A stretch of DNA of 64,000 nt from a bacterium (GCA_028278125.1 JANQEY010000305.1:82357-146356), one strand, 5' to 3'. Positions 53,890 through 62,685 are shown, counted from the stretch's first letter. The notes: generated from the letters alone by a model not told the origin. Made by a program: numbers and translations.

Positions 53890-54714
53890 TTATCCTTTCA
53901 GTCCTGATGTTGCCATACTTTCAATGAAATACCTCTGCAGGAACAGGTAAGCCAATATTATCGGGATAGTCATAACTGCTGCCGCCGCAAGCTGCATCCC
54001 GATCTGTGATTCCGCCTGCCCGCTTACCGCGAATAGTGCTACCATCTGTGGCATCGGCATTATTGTTTCCTTGCGTACAACAATCAGCGGCCACAACGCT
54101 TCGTTCCAGATTCCCATAAAATGAACAATACCCACTGTTATCAGTGCAGGTTTAGACAACGGCCAGAAAATCCTGAAAAGGATTCCAAGGTCGCTGAGTC
54201 CATCAATTCGAGCGGCGTCAATCAGGTCTTCCGGGATAGCCATAAAAAACTGGCGGAATAGCAGGATGGCGAACGGACTCATCGTGTATGGCATAATCAG
54301 CCCCGCGTAAGAATCCGTCCAGCCAAGTTTCACCATCAGTACATATAGAGGAATCAACGTCAACTGGAATGGCAAAACCATCGTAAAAAGGATGACGTTA
54401 AAAATTGTATTCCTGCCCCTGAACTTGAGACGGGCTAACGCGAAACCTGTCATCGAGCAGAGGACAAGGACACTAACCGTCGAGATTACTGAAACCAGGA
54501 GACTGTTAAACAGGCTGCGGAAAATGGGTATCTTCTCGATCATCTTGGAGTAACTGTCCAGGCTGTAACTCGAGCCGAGGGGATTAAAGGTCATTATTTC
54601 CGCTTCCGGTTTCAGGGTGGCGGTCATCATCCAGAAAAACGGGTAGATAACCGTCACAGCCGCGGCGATAAGGAAGAGGTATAAAATCAGTCTTGACAAA
54701 AACTTAATCCTCAT
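53890..54714 (-). CDS. Sugar ABC transporter permease (MalG/UgpE type)
   Basis: 274 residues, six helices, with the coupling motif EDLIDAARIDGLSDLGILFRIFWPLSKPA (EAA loop, written here by its ends: EDLIDAARIDG ... IFWPLSKPA, about 161-190). It pairs with the permease at 54715, whose stop abuts this start. Together with the binding protein and the MsmK-type ATPase it forms a carbohydrate importer of the CUT1 class. Confidence 0.93.
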   Translation of the reverse strand: MRIKFLSRLILYLFLIAAAVTVIYPFFWMMTATLKPEAEIMTFNPLGSSYSLDSYSKMIEKIPIFRSLFNSLLVSVISTVSVLVLCSMTGFALARLKFRGRNTIFNVILFTMVLPFQLTLIPLYVLMVKLGWTDSYAGLIMPYTMSPFAILLFRQFFMAIPEDLIDAARIDGLSDLGILFRIFWPLSKPALITVGIVHFMGIWNEALWPLIVVRKETIMPMPQMVALFAVSGQAESQIGMQLAAAAVMTIPIILAYLFLQRYFIESMATSGLKG

Positions 54715-55596
54715 CTAGTCCTCCCTCTCGACAAATTTTCGTTGCAGGAGAACTACCGTCAGAACTATAAACGCCAGGGCAAAGCCGATTGTAGCAGCAT
54801 ATCCCATGCGGAAGAATGAAAACGCCTGCCGGTATACATAAAGCACGCCCGACAGTGTTGAATTCATCGGCCCGCCGCCAGTCAGCACATAAGGCTCAAT
54901 AAACAGGCTGAAACCGCCAAGGGTAGAAAGTATCAATACCATTACCATCACCGGGTTGATCGCCGGGATGGTTATATGGAAGAATTTCTGGAGTGTGCCT
55001 GCGCCGTCAATATCTGCCGCTTCATACAATTGCCTTGGAACACCCTGCAATCCTGCCAGGAAAAGAACTACATATAATCCTACATTTTTCCATGTCGCCA
55101 TTACAGCTATCGAGGGCATTGCCCAGCTCGGATCCGTGATCCAGGGAACACGGCTTATACCGACCATTCCCAGCAACTGATTAAGGATGCCGATATCTGT
55201 GCTGAATAACTGTTTCCACATCACCGTTACTGCTACACCCGAAACAACTACCGGCAGGAAAAACGCGGCACGGAAAAATCCACGGGCAGGCAGGTTACGG
55301 TTAAGCAGTTCCGCAAGTACCAGTGCGATTGCTACCTGTAAGGGAACGTGTATTACCAGGAATACAAGGGTGTTTATTATCGATTTCCAGAAAAGAGAAT
55401 CACCGAACATCTCGGCGAAATTACCCAGCTTGACAAATTCCAGGGGACCTACAATCGACCAGTGATGGAAAACGAGAACAAAGGAGAAGATCAAGGGGTA
55501 TGCCACAAACAGGGCGAAGAAAATTATGTACGGCAACACCAGGGGATACCCGGTGACCGGTAATTTTCTTTTTAATGATATTGTGTTTGTTGACAT
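54715..55596 (-). CDS. Sugar ABC transporter permease (MalF/UgpA type)
   Basis: 293 residues from ATG 55596, one base after the stop of the binding-protein gene; a GTG at 55608 would add four residues. Six helices, EAA loop YEAADIDGAGTLQKFFHITI (about 205-224), and NTLVFLVIHVPLQVAIALVL. It is the heterodimer partner of the next gene. No clear ribosome site; translation is probably coupled. Confidence 0.93.
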   Translation of the reverse strand: MSTNTISLKRKLPVTGYPLVLPYIIFFALFVAYPLIFSFVLVFHHWSIVGPLEFVKLGNFAEMFGDSLFWKSIINTLVFLVIHVPLQVAIALVLAELLNRNLPARGFFRAAFFLPVVVSGVAVTVMWKQLFSTDIGILNQLLGMVGISRVPWITDPSWAMPSIAVMATWKNVGLYVVLFLAGLQGVPRQLYEAADIDGAGTLQKFFHITIPAINPVMVMVLILSTLGGFSLFIEPYVLTGGGPMNSTLSGVLYVYRQAFSFFRMGYAATIGFALAFIVLTVVLLQRKFVERED

Positions 55597-55597
55597 C

Positions 55598-56923
55598 TTA
55601 AATCCCACGTGCCTTTAGCACGTTTTTGCTTCTCTTTACCGCTCTCCTGATGGCTTCTTCAGAATCGCGTTTCCCCTGGATACAACAGGCATCGAATTGT
55701 TCATTAATCGAATCAAAAACCTCCTGCATCGCTGGATTCTGGTCAAATCCACGCGTATACGGTACTTTTTCCGCGAACTGTGCCATCATTGGTTTGTTTT
55801 CGAAATAATTCGCGTAGAGGCTGTCTTCAAGCAGGTCACGTCTCAACGGTAACTGCTGGCATATTTCCATCAATCTCAAATCAGCTTCAGCAGAGACCAG
55901 GAAACGGACAAAATTCCAGGCCGCTTCAGGATGTTTAGTTGTGGCGAAAATCCCGATACTTTTTGGATCGCCGAATGTGTAATGGTCGCCCTCATAATCA
56001 TCAGGGACCGGGATAGGTCCAAACGCGTATTCGAATCCTTCCGGCTTGAATTTTTCCGTATGAGCGATATTCCAGGGACCGGTTATATGCGCTGCCATGT
56101 GCTGCTTGAGGAACATGTCCCCGACAAAGATTGACTTCGAATAATGTCCCTCTTTAAATCCTTTTGCGTAAAAATCAAACACACTCTTCGCAGCATCATT
56201 ATCAAAATCTACCATTCCATCTTTCAGCAGCATTTTGCCACCCGTTGCTGCTATATAGAATGGATAAAAATCAAACAGCCGTTGGCGCCATTCTGCGACA
56301 ATATTCAGGTCTGCCATCCAACGGTCGTATTGACCGTCGCCGTCAAGGTCGCTGGCTACCTTTTCCGCGATGCTGTGCCACTGGGACCAGGTCCTTGGCA
56401 ATTCTTTGACGCCCACATCACGGAGAACGCCAAGGTTGTACTGGATCAGGATGGGATTACCCTTCCATGGAACCTGGTAAAGTTTCCCGTCTGAAGCGAT
56501 AAAGTTTTCTTCCATTCCTTCCGGTAGACGGTTGGCTAGATACTCACGGGCATCGTCGAACCGGTCGATTGGTACAAGTGCCCTGGCACGTGCCAGAAGA
56601 GGAACGATAATAGGGGGTACATTAGAGCAGATATCGGGTGCGGTTCCTCCCGCTGCGGCTATGATCAGGACTTCTTCACCGGAACGTCCCTCCGGAAGAG
56701 GTTGAATAAATACCTGTGTATCTGGATGAGCTGCGTTCCATTTTGCGACAAGTTCACGGCCAAGGTTGATTTCGTGAGTATTGGAAGATGGCCAGTATGT
56801 CAACTGTACCTTGCCATTATCTTTTGATACTTTCCCACATCCGGATACCAGCATTAATGATACCAGGCATCCGGCAAACAGATAGAATAAACGAGTTCTT
56901 CTTATGTAACCCATTTCTATCAT
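55598..56923 (-). CDS. Extracellular sugar-binding lipoprotein of the ABC importer
   Basis: 441 residues (or 438 from the ATG at 56914). Signal with lipobox VSGC at about residues 26-29. The mature part is a type 1 family (MalE/UgpB) binding protein: VQLTYWPSSNTHE, ELVAKWNAAHPDTQVFIQPL, GGTAPDICSN and KHPEAAWNFVRFLVSAEADLR. It captures sugars, here probably manno-oligosaccharides given neighbours. 54 nt separate it from the GH130 gene. Confidence 0.92.
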   Translation of the reverse strand: MIEMGYIRRTRLFYLFAGCLVSLMLVSGCGKVSKDNGKVQLTYWPSSNTHEINLGRELVAKWNAAHPDTQVFIQPLPEGRSGEEVLIIAAAGGTAPDICSNVPPIIVPLLARARALVPIDRFDDAREYLANRLPEGMEENFIASDGKLYQVPWKGNPILIQYNLGVLRDVGVKELPRTWSQWHSIAEKVASDLDGDGQYDRWMADLNIVAEWRQRLFDFYPFYIAATGGKMLLKDGMVDFDNDAAKSVFDFYAKGFKEGHYSKSIFVGDMFLKQHMAAHITGPWNIAHTEKFKPEGFEYAFGPIPVPDDYEGDHYTFGDPKSIGIFATTKHPEAAWNFVRFLVSAEADLRLMEICQQLPLRRDLLEDSLYANYFENKPMMAQFAEKVPYTRGFDQNPAMQEVFDSINEQFDACCIQGKRDSEEAIRRAVKRSKNVLKARGI

Positions 56924-56977
56924 CTAGTTAAAAATCTCCTCCATTAATCCAACCTTTTGCCAATTACTCAAATCACC

Positions 56978-58003
56978 TCATCCCTGGCTTGTTAAAAAGT
57001 CGAGAAGTTCTTCCATCTTAACCGAAATAACACCGATTACCGAATCCGCACCACCATAAAAGATGTCCAGGGTTCCGTTCTGGACGACCAGTCCCTCTGG
57101 GAAAACCACGTTGTTGACATCGCCCACATTCTCCCAGTCTTCAATCGGTTCGAACAGGGGTTCAATAGTTTTTCCGATAATTCGTTGAGGATCATTCAAA
57201 TCGAGTAGTGCAGCCCCTGCACGGTAGGTCGAACGTGGTTTCTGGGTCACACCATGATAGATCATCAACCACCCGGCTTCTGTTTCGATGGGAACAGGAC
57301 CCATCCCGATATGGGAATCCTCCCACCATTCCTTACATGCCATCAGGCGGAATTCATCCATGTGACGCAGGTAGTCTTCCCAGTAGGAGTTGTCGTCAAG
57401 CTGATCGAGACTATCGAGATAGGCTATCTGGATATCAGGACGAAGTCGATGGATCATGACAATCTTTCCGTCGATCCTTCTTGGGAATATTGTTGCGTCC
57501 TTCTCCCACAGGTACTGGCTTGGCGAATCCATCGACCACCTGTCCCTGTAAACACCAAGCTTCGGATTGTCTTTAATTATCTTGATCGCTTCCTCGTTGG
57601 TAAACAGAGGTCCTATCAGGTGGCGGTTGCCAAGATTTTCTATGCTGGGTCCAAAAGCATGGGCTAAACGTGCGTGGTTCCCATCATAGGCTGTATAGAA
57701 AAGGTGAAGATTATTATCATACTTTACCAGCCTGGGATCTTCTATACCCATGATTTCAAACTCTTCTTCAGGAACCATCAACGGTTTTTCACTGCGCCAA
57801 TCTACAACAGGCTCTTCTCCCTCGTATCTTAACTTCAGGTATCCCATGCTGGAGACCATGTCAGGCGCAACCGCCCTGTATAGCATGTGCAGGGTACCTT
57901 CTTCTTCATGAATACATGGATTCAAAACAGCCCGGCGTTCAAATTCTGCTTCCCCCGGTTCCAGAAATAGACGACGGTTAAATACTTCAGGATGTTGTTT
58001 CAT
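56978..58003 (-). CDS. Beta-1,4-mannosyl-oligosaccharide phosphorylase, GH130
   Basis: 341 residues, cytoplasmic. The five-bladed propeller fold of GH130 is shown by RRAVLNPCIHEEEGTLHMLY (about 23-42), the catalytic aspartate D89 in MGIEDPRLVKYDN, GPVPIETEAGWLMIYHGV and YFGGAD-like FYGGADSVIG near the end. It cleaves beta-mannosides with phosphate, giving mannose 1-phosphate and saving energy. It is 11 nt after lacI. Which GH130 subfamily (mannosyl-glucose or mannan-oligosaccharide) cannot be decided by eye. Confidence 0.92.
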   Translation of the reverse strand: MKQHPEVFNRRLFLEPGEAEFERRAVLNPCIHEEEGTLHMLYRAVAPDMVSSMGYLKLRYEGEEPVVDWRSEKPLMVPEEEFEIMGIEDPRLVKYDNNLHLFYTAYDGNHARLAHAFGPSIENLGNRHLIGPLFTNEEAIKIIKDNPKLGVYRDRWSMDSPSQYLWEKDATIFPRRIDGKIVMIHRLRPDIQIAYLDSLDQLDDNSYWEDYLRHMDEFRLMACKEWWEDSHIGMGPVPIETEAGWLMIYHGVTQKPRSTYRAGAALLDLNDPQRIIGKTIEPLFEPIEDWENVGDVNNVVFPEGLVVQNGTLDIFYGGADSVIGVISVKMEELLDFLTSQG

Positions 58004-58014
58004 TACTTATCCTC

Positions 58015-59052
58015 TCAAATCTTTCTTATACCATTATGAGCGATTCCAGTGGATTCACGGATTATCATCTCCACCCCCTCACGGATAACCTTTGATTGTT
58101 TATAACGGCGGCTGATCAAATCCACCAGCGTCTGCACCGCTATCGCCCCAAGGTCCTCCTTGTGTACCCGTACAGTTGTCAATGGGGGATCAAGAATCGT
58201 ACATGTTGGTACATCATCAAAACCGACAACGGAGATCACTCCGGGTACGGCAATCCCGATGTCCTTCAAAACATTTAAAACACCCGTCGCCATGGCGTCA
58301 TTAGCACAAACAAGTGCTGTAGGCAGCTGGCTGTTCTCCAGCAACATCAGGCAGGCATCAGCGCCACGGTCGGGATTCATATCACCTTCTGCAAATATCA
58401 CCCAGTTCCGGTTTTCATTAAGGTTTTTCTCTTTTAATCCCTCCCGGAATCCTTCCAGCCTTTCGCGGACACTTGGATGATCAGGTTCCGCGCCGATAAA
58501 CCCAATTTTTTCATGTCCAAGCGATATCAAATGACGAACAGCCTCCAGTACTCCCCTGCGGTTATCGATTAAAACCTTTGCGCCGGGAAAACGGTCGTTG
58601 CCGTAATCGACAAAGACGGTTGGTATATCACGGGCGAGTACGTCCCGAATAAGCTTGTCAGGGATGTTTCCGGCGATCATTACACCGTCAACGTTACGTT
58701 CACGAAGGAAACGGGGTAGATGCTTCTGCTCCTTGTATTTCTTTGGAACGGACGTTAACAGGACATATAAATCATGATTCCTGGCCTCAATCTCAGCGCC
58801 CAGGAAGACACGTGTATAAAATGGTTCCGCTCTGGAGAAATGGGTGTCTGAGACAATAAATCCAAGGTTGCCGCTAGTACGTTTTGCAAGGTCACGGGCC
58901 GACCTTTGGGGGGTGTAGTCAAGCTTGTTGATAGCGGCATTGACACGCTTGAGGGTGTCTTTGCTGACATAACCCTTCTGGTTGATTACCGCGGAAACTG
59001 TTGATGGTGATACCTTGGCTAACCGTGCTACATCACGGATAGTGGGAGCCAT
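58015..59052 (-). CDS. LacI family transcriptional regulator of the mannan cluster
   Basis: 345 residues from ATG 59052; a longer frame exists upstream, but its extra 21 residues overlap a promoter operator and precede the conserved start. Helix-turn-helix TIRDVARLAKVSPSTVSAVI, hinge and NLGFIVSDTHFSRAEPFY, then a periplasmic-binding-like sugar domain ending VRVHKEDLGAIAVQTLVDLI. First gene of the cluster and autoregulated if it binds the palindromes at 59059 and 59171. Ligand probably a mannoside or its phosphate (inference). Confidence 0.92.
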   Translation of the reverse strand: MAPTIRDVARLAKVSPSTVSAVINQKGYVSKDTLKRVNAAINKLDYTPQRSARDLAKRTSGNLGFIVSDTHFSRAEPFYTRVFLGAEIEARNHDLYVLLTSVPKKYKEQKHLPRFLRERNVDGVMIAGNIPDKLIRDVLARDIPTVFVDYGNDRFPGAKVLIDNRRGVLEAVRHLISLGHEKIGFIGAEPDHPSVRERLEGFREGLKEKNLNENRNWVIFAEGDMNPDRGADACLMLLENSQLPTALVCANDAMATGVLNVLKDIGIAVPGVISVVGFDDVPTCTILDPPLTTVRVHKEDLGAIAVQTLVDLISRRYKQSKVIREGVEMIIRESTGIAHNGIRKI

Positions 59053-59058
59053 GCTACC

Positions 59059-59072
59059 TCGAAACGTTTCGA
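59059..59072. promoter_or_regulatory. LacI-type operator 1
   Basis: TCGAAACGTTTCGA, a perfect 14-bp palindrome with a central CG as in LacI-family operators, ending 6 bp before the lacI ATG. Occupation would block the start of the cluster transcript. Confidence 0.75.
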
Positions 59073-59170
59073 TAAATTGTTTTGCCGGGGAGAAAACGAC
59101 CGACAAAACAACCATCGTTTAAATGATTGTTAACAATATCTTATGATTGAACCCGAATTTTAATAAAATG

Positions 59171-59184
59171 TCGAACCGGTTCGA
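59171..59184. promoter_or_regulatory. LacI-type operator 2
   Basis: TCGAACCGGTTCGA, a perfect palindrome of the same shape, 112 bp (centre to centre) upstream of operator 1. Two sites allow looping by a tetramer or repression of the promoter between them. I did not see a third site in the cluster. Confidence 0.7.
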
Positions 59185-59320
59185 TACTTAGAAATAGTAA
59201 CAAACTCACGGTTTTGTCAAGCCTCCAGAGAGGTAAAAACGATTTTTTTCACAAATTTTCAGAAGGTTGGCTCTCGAGGGGATATGGGATGTCAACAGAA
59301 GTTTCTATATAGGGCGCTGC

Positions 59321-59426
59321 CTGGATTGACTTTCTACCGATTCGAACCTGAGCGAAGCTTGCGGCCTGCGAAGTACAGCCGTGAACAAACGGTCCTCTTG
59401 GAAGCTCATCCTCACCAATCAAGCGT
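59321..59426 (+). repeat. Family-B repeat, copy 6 (degenerate)
   Basis: Shares AGCGAAGCTTGCGG, GTGCGAAG-like and CAGCCGTGAACAAA with copy 2 at 14800, and ends CCTCACCAATC. The terminal stem is broken. The 624-bp gap 59053-59676 holds the two operators, this repeat and no clear coding sequence. Confidence 0.65.
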
Positions 59427-59676
59427 ACTACGGTGGCACTCAAATAGTAAAAAACATGATGTAATTTGTACAATTCACTTGATGCTAAGATAAAAATTTT
59501 ACTTAAAATAATTGAGATAACTCTTTAAAATCTTGATTTTATATAAATCAATATTTACACTCCAATTAAGTCGCCAGTAAGTCTTTCTATTCCGCACAGC
59601 GTCATGCGTACTAACCATCGTTGAATACCCTACATCCACTGGCACAGCATCAATGTTTTTAAATGAGGGAGGAATC

Positions 59677-60156
59677 ATGCGATATTTTATTGCTATTCTT
59701 TTGCTTGTTCTATTTTTATTACTGTTTGTGGTAGGATGTAAGTGCCTGCCTGCTCCGACAACCGATACTTCACCTCCAACAGCTGGTCTTATTATCGAGT
59801 GGACGGATGTCCAGGGACAGTTACAGTCACAAACAATCACCAGCCTCGATACAGACCTAACCATTACTGCGGATAGTGACCGCGAGATTTCTGTAATGTA
59901 TATGGGATCTGATAACCAGGGAATGCGTTCCATTCATCTTGACTACGACATGAGTTTATCTACAGGCACCGGCAGTTCAACTCCGACACTTACAGCCATT
60001 GAGTTTGTAAGCAATTGTCCGCGTGGAACACTTTCTGATGCAGAAGTTTTCGGACCTACTGGAAATGAACATTGGAAGTACAACTTTGCAACCATCTCAA
60101 AGAATTGGGTCGGTTTATCCAACATCTCAGCCAAGGTAACCGTACTGACCGAGTAG
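59677..60156 (+). CDS. Small lipoprotein of unknown function
   Basis: 159 residues from ATG 59677 with GGGAGGAAT upstream. Lipobox VVGC at about 18-21. The rest is beta-rich and acidic with no recognised family. It lies 21 nt before the next lipoprotein gene, so the two are probably co-transcribed. Confidence 0.68.
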   Translation: MRYFIAILLLVLFLLLFVVGCKCLPAPTTDTSPPTAGLIIEWTDVQGQLQSQTITSLDTDLTITADSDREISVMYMGSDNQGMRSIHLDYDMSLSTGTGSSTPTLTAIEFVSNCPRGTLSDAEVFGPTGNEHWKYNFATISKNWVGLSNISAKVTVLTE

Positions 60157-60177
60157 CTTATTGGAAAGGGGGTAAAA

Positions 60178-61350
60178 ATGTTAAGCTTAAAAACGTCGCT
60201 AATAATCTTAGCACTGTCTACTTTAGTGTTGTTTATAATTTCTTGTGGCAGCGATGAAGGCACACCTGTAGAAAGCGAGCCTGAATCTGAATTTGCGGGG
60301 TTCGAACAACATATTATAACAGGATCTACATTTGGTATGAATGAGATATGTTGCGGTGACTTCGACAATGACTATGATTCCGATTTTTTAGTTACAGATG
60401 GTAATGCCACAAACTGGTGGGAAAATGTTGGAGGTGGAGAATTCACTGAGCACGCTTTCTCCTCATATCTCAGAGACGTTCATTGTAATGATATCAATAA
60501 CGATGGCAATATTGATGTTATTGGTACATACAGTTTTAATCCAATGTTAAATTCAGGGTGTAGCCTGTGGCTCAATGATGGAACGGGTAATTTCAGTGAA
60601 ATCAGGATTTCAGAATCCGGCTACCGAATATCATGCCTCAAGGACATCGACAACAATGGATACCCGGATCTTATTATTAGTAATGGATATTATGATATCG
60701 ATTTGCGCTGGCTGACCTGTGATGAGAACTTAAATTTTAGTGCCCATTCGTTGTCAATCGACTCAGCGAAGGTGATTAATGCCTGCGCTGAAGATTTAGA
60801 TGCAGATAATGATAATGACTTTATTGTTGGTTGTGGTACACCATACCCGATGGATGAGACAGAATCAGGTTCAAACTTCCACTGGGTTGAAAATGAAGGA
60901 GATGGAGATGCTTTTATTGTACATGATATCCAACTGGATGAGAATGCTGATGTGTACCGGTCGAAATTCCGGATAGCTGATATAGATCAAGATGGTAATA
61001 TGGATGTGATATGTTATTACAGTTACGATGGTCTGTTTATACTGAATAATGAAGGCAATATGTCATTTTCTGTTGAATGGTTGGGAATTTCAGGTCGATG
61101 GGAAAATGTCTGTGTTTTTGATCTGGGTGATGATGGATTGCTGGATTTAGTCGCTCTTAGTTCAAATCATGACATTTTTCTCTTTTTGCAAACGAATGCG
61201 TTTGAATTCGAAACAACAGAAATTACTGACCATCCTCTCGATTTAACTTTTTACGATCTCGATATTGGTGATATCGATTCCGATGGAGATATTGACGTTG
61301 TTGCAGGAGGGTATGATGGGCTAGTATGGTTTGAACAGATCTGGGAGTAA
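60178..61350 (+). CDS. FG-GAP/VCBS-repeat beta-propeller lipoprotein
   Basis: 390 residues. Lipobox IISC (about residues 20-23), then about seven repeats with calcium-loop wording: DFDNDYDSDFL, DINNDGNIDVIG, DIDNNGYPDLII, DLDADNDNDFIV, DIDQDGNMDVI, DLGDDGLLDLV and DIDSDGDIDVV. This predicts a seven-bladed propeller facing outside. Function unknown; may bind ligand or partner lipoprotein encoded upstream. Confidence 0.85.
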   Translation: MLSLKTSLIILALSTLVLFIISCGSDEGTPVESEPESEFAGFEQHIITGSTFGMNEICCGDFDNDYDSDFLVTDGNATNWWENVGGGEFTEHAFSSYLRDVHCNDINNDGNIDVIGTYSFNPMLNSGCSLWLNDGTGNFSEIRISESGYRISCLKDIDNNGYPDLIISNGYYDIDLRWLTCDENLNFSAHSLSIDSAKVINACAEDLDADNDNDFIVGCGTPYPMDETESGSNFHWVENEGDGDAFIVHDIQLDENADVYRSKFRIADIDQDGNMDVICYYSYDGLFILNNEGNMSFSVEWLGISGRWENVCVFDLGDDGLLDLVALSSNHDIFLFLQTNAFEFETTEITDHPLDLTFYDLDIGDIDSDGDIDVVAGGYDGLVWFEQIWE

Positions 61351-61390
61351 TCTTATAGATTGATCATTTTATAAATAATTGCAACTGAAT

Positions 61391-61428
61391 CCCCGGATAT
61401 CCGTCGGCTGACGGACTATCCGGGCTAC
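61391..61428 (-). repeat. Family-A hairpin, long subtype
   Basis: CCCCGGATATCCGTCGGCTG then ACGGACTATCCGGGCTAC, a nested hairpin with inner stem CCGTC/GACGG. It is an inverted relative of 17332-17369, where the inner stem is CAGT/ACTG; both pair. It lies just past the stop of the plus-strand lipoprotein gene and that of the minus-strand membrane protein. Confidence 0.75.
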
Positions 61429-61432
61429 TTTT

Positions 61433-61918
61433 CTACTTTTCAGCCGGCTCCGGAATTTCACGCCAGGCTATAATCGCACCCGGCATGACATGAGCTATAT
61501 AAACCATCTGAAACGCCAGCAGCTTATCCATCACGCAGATAAACTCGAGGTATGGACCCAACCTTTCAGTATGAGCGGCAATAAACAGGTAGAGCATTAC
61601 CAGGCTGACTACGGCGTAAAATCCATACGCCTTTCCAGTTGCACGGTGGGTCTGCTGGAGTTCACGTTCGTCGAGGGTTTCCGTCTTGGCGTGAGTCAGC
61701 TTCCAAAGTCCCGTTGTTCTATAGGCAACAATATGTGTATAGATCAACAACATCATGACCATCAGGATAGCGAACAACCACATAACCGGGAACTGTCCCT
61801 GGCCTAAACGATCGTTGGCCTTTTCAGCAAAAAAGATGAACGCGGGAAGTAGGGCACATCCTGCAAAGTTTCCTGTCACCGCCCATCGTCGGTGGCTTCT
61901 AATTTTATTACGATCCAT
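61433..61918 (-). CDS. Small integral membrane protein paired with an XRE regulator
   Basis: 161 residues from ATG 61918 (SD GGAGG at 8 nt); four helices (about 12-30, 42-65, 93-113, 123-150) and a cytoplasmic ETLDERELQQTHRATGKAYG. I recognise no named family. The start lies inside the last 11 nt of the XRE gene, so expression is coupled to the regulator, a pairing seen in many bacteria in which the regulator controls its membrane partner. Confidence 0.7.
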   Translation of the reverse strand: MDRNKIRSHRRWAVTGNFAGCALLPAFIFFAEKANDRLGQGQFPVMWLFAILMVMMLLIYTHIVAYRTTGLWKLTHAKTETLDERELQQTHRATGKAYGFYAVVSLVMLYLFIAAHTERLGPYLEFICVMDKLLAFQMVYIAHVMPGAIIAWREIPEPAEK

Positions 61919-62180
61919 GGATAGACCCTCCATCTTTCTGCCTTTCCATTAATACCTGGCTGAGCGGTTTCATCGGTTCCGTCGAAAAAATAAACTCAAT
62001 CGGCAAATCGAAGTATTCGCTGATCTTGAATGCCAGGTCCAGGCTGGGATTGTATTCACAACGTTCCAGGTAGCCCACGGTTTGGTAATTCACCCCGATC
62101 GCCTTTGCCAACTCCTTACGTGAAACCCCCCGTTCCTCACGTAAAACAGCGATCCTGTTGTATAGTTTTCGTGTATTCAT
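61908..62180 (-). CDS. XRE family helix-turn-helix regulator
   Basis: 90 residues. IAVLREERGVSRKELAKAIG-VNYQTVGYLERCEYNPSLDLA is the Cro/CI-type domain, followed by ISEYFDLPIEFIFS. Such short members lie upstream of small membrane proteins in many genomes. 11-nt overlap with the downstream gene. Target unknown. Confidence 0.85.
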   Translation of the reverse strand: MNTRKLYNRIAVLREERGVSRKELAKAIGVNYQTVGYLERCEYNPSLDLAFKISEYFDLPIEFIFSTEPMKPLSQVLMERQKDGGSIHGS

Positions 62181-62262
62181 GATGTAAATATACGTTATCT
62201 ATTGTAGAACTACAACAGATAGTATTAAAAAATATATTAGATTGCTCCAGGAGGTATTTAAG

Positions 62263-62498
62263 GTAGCCCGGGACTTGTGCGACGTGGCGTATCAGCGTAA
62301 CCCGGGGATTATTTTGAGATCCGTTTGGTAGCAAAGTCGGGATATCCTTCTCCCCGGACCGTGGGCGGTCTGGGCTACATCTGAATCCCATAAAGATAGT
62401 TGCATCTTTTGTGTCGTTGCGAGCGGAACGTAGTGAAGCGAACCGAAACGTCAGTGTAGCTCGGTGGGTGTAGTTTCCCACCAACAAAGCAATCTCAT
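62263..62498 (+). repeat. Repeat cluster: two family-A hairpins and family-B copy 7
   Basis: 62263-62308 is a long family-A hairpin (GTAGCCCGGGACTTG ... AACCCGGGG); 62352-62378 a divergent one; 62412-62498 a family-B copy starting GTGTCGTTGCGAG with stem GGTGGG-N8-CCCACC at 62463-62482 and ending AAAGCAATCTC. Together with the tail array they fill the 707-bp gap 62181-62887. Confidence 0.72.
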
Positions 62499-62568
62499 CA
62501 TAAAATTATATTTACGTTTAGTAACAGCATTAAGAAACCTGACTTGCGAGTCAAATCGGGCCACCCTG

Positions 62569-62655
62569 TTATTTCTTTCTCGCGAAAAATCCGAGGATAA
62601 CACCTAGTGCGACAGCCCAGAGAGCGGCAAGGCCCACCTGGAAATCGGACGACAT
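62569..62655 (-). pseudogene. Duplicated tail A of the Mpv17-like gene (28-codon reading frame)
   Basis: ATG (62655-62653) to TAA (62571-62569), 28 residues, matching the last 26 codons of the gene at 62888. From GAT to the stop there are five synonymous codon changes and one conservative replacement (Ile to Val). A family-A hairpin lies directly upstream of the ATG and the parent's terminator hairpin lies downstream, somewhat altered. It has no clear ribosome site. It encodes one hydrophobic helix ending FFARKK. Confidence 0.75.
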
Positions 62656-62658
62656 CAG

Positions 62659-62685
62659 GTAGCCCGGGATCAGCGCATCCCGGGA
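62659..62685 (+). repeat. Family-A hairpin at tail junction A
   Basis: GTAGCCCGGGATCAGCG then CATCCCGGGA; stem CCCGGGAT/ATCCCGGG. It sits at the upstream end of tail copy A. Confidence 0.8.

Noticed and set aside
59249..59933. Minus-strand frames of 74 and 144 codons upstream of the lipoprotein pair
   Set aside because: They cover a repeat and the antisense of a lipoprotein with good signal and ribosome site.
62137..62487. 116-codon minus-strand frame across the repeat cluster
   Set aside because: It is built from family-A and family-B repeats; similar frames appear at 19052-19246 for the same reason.
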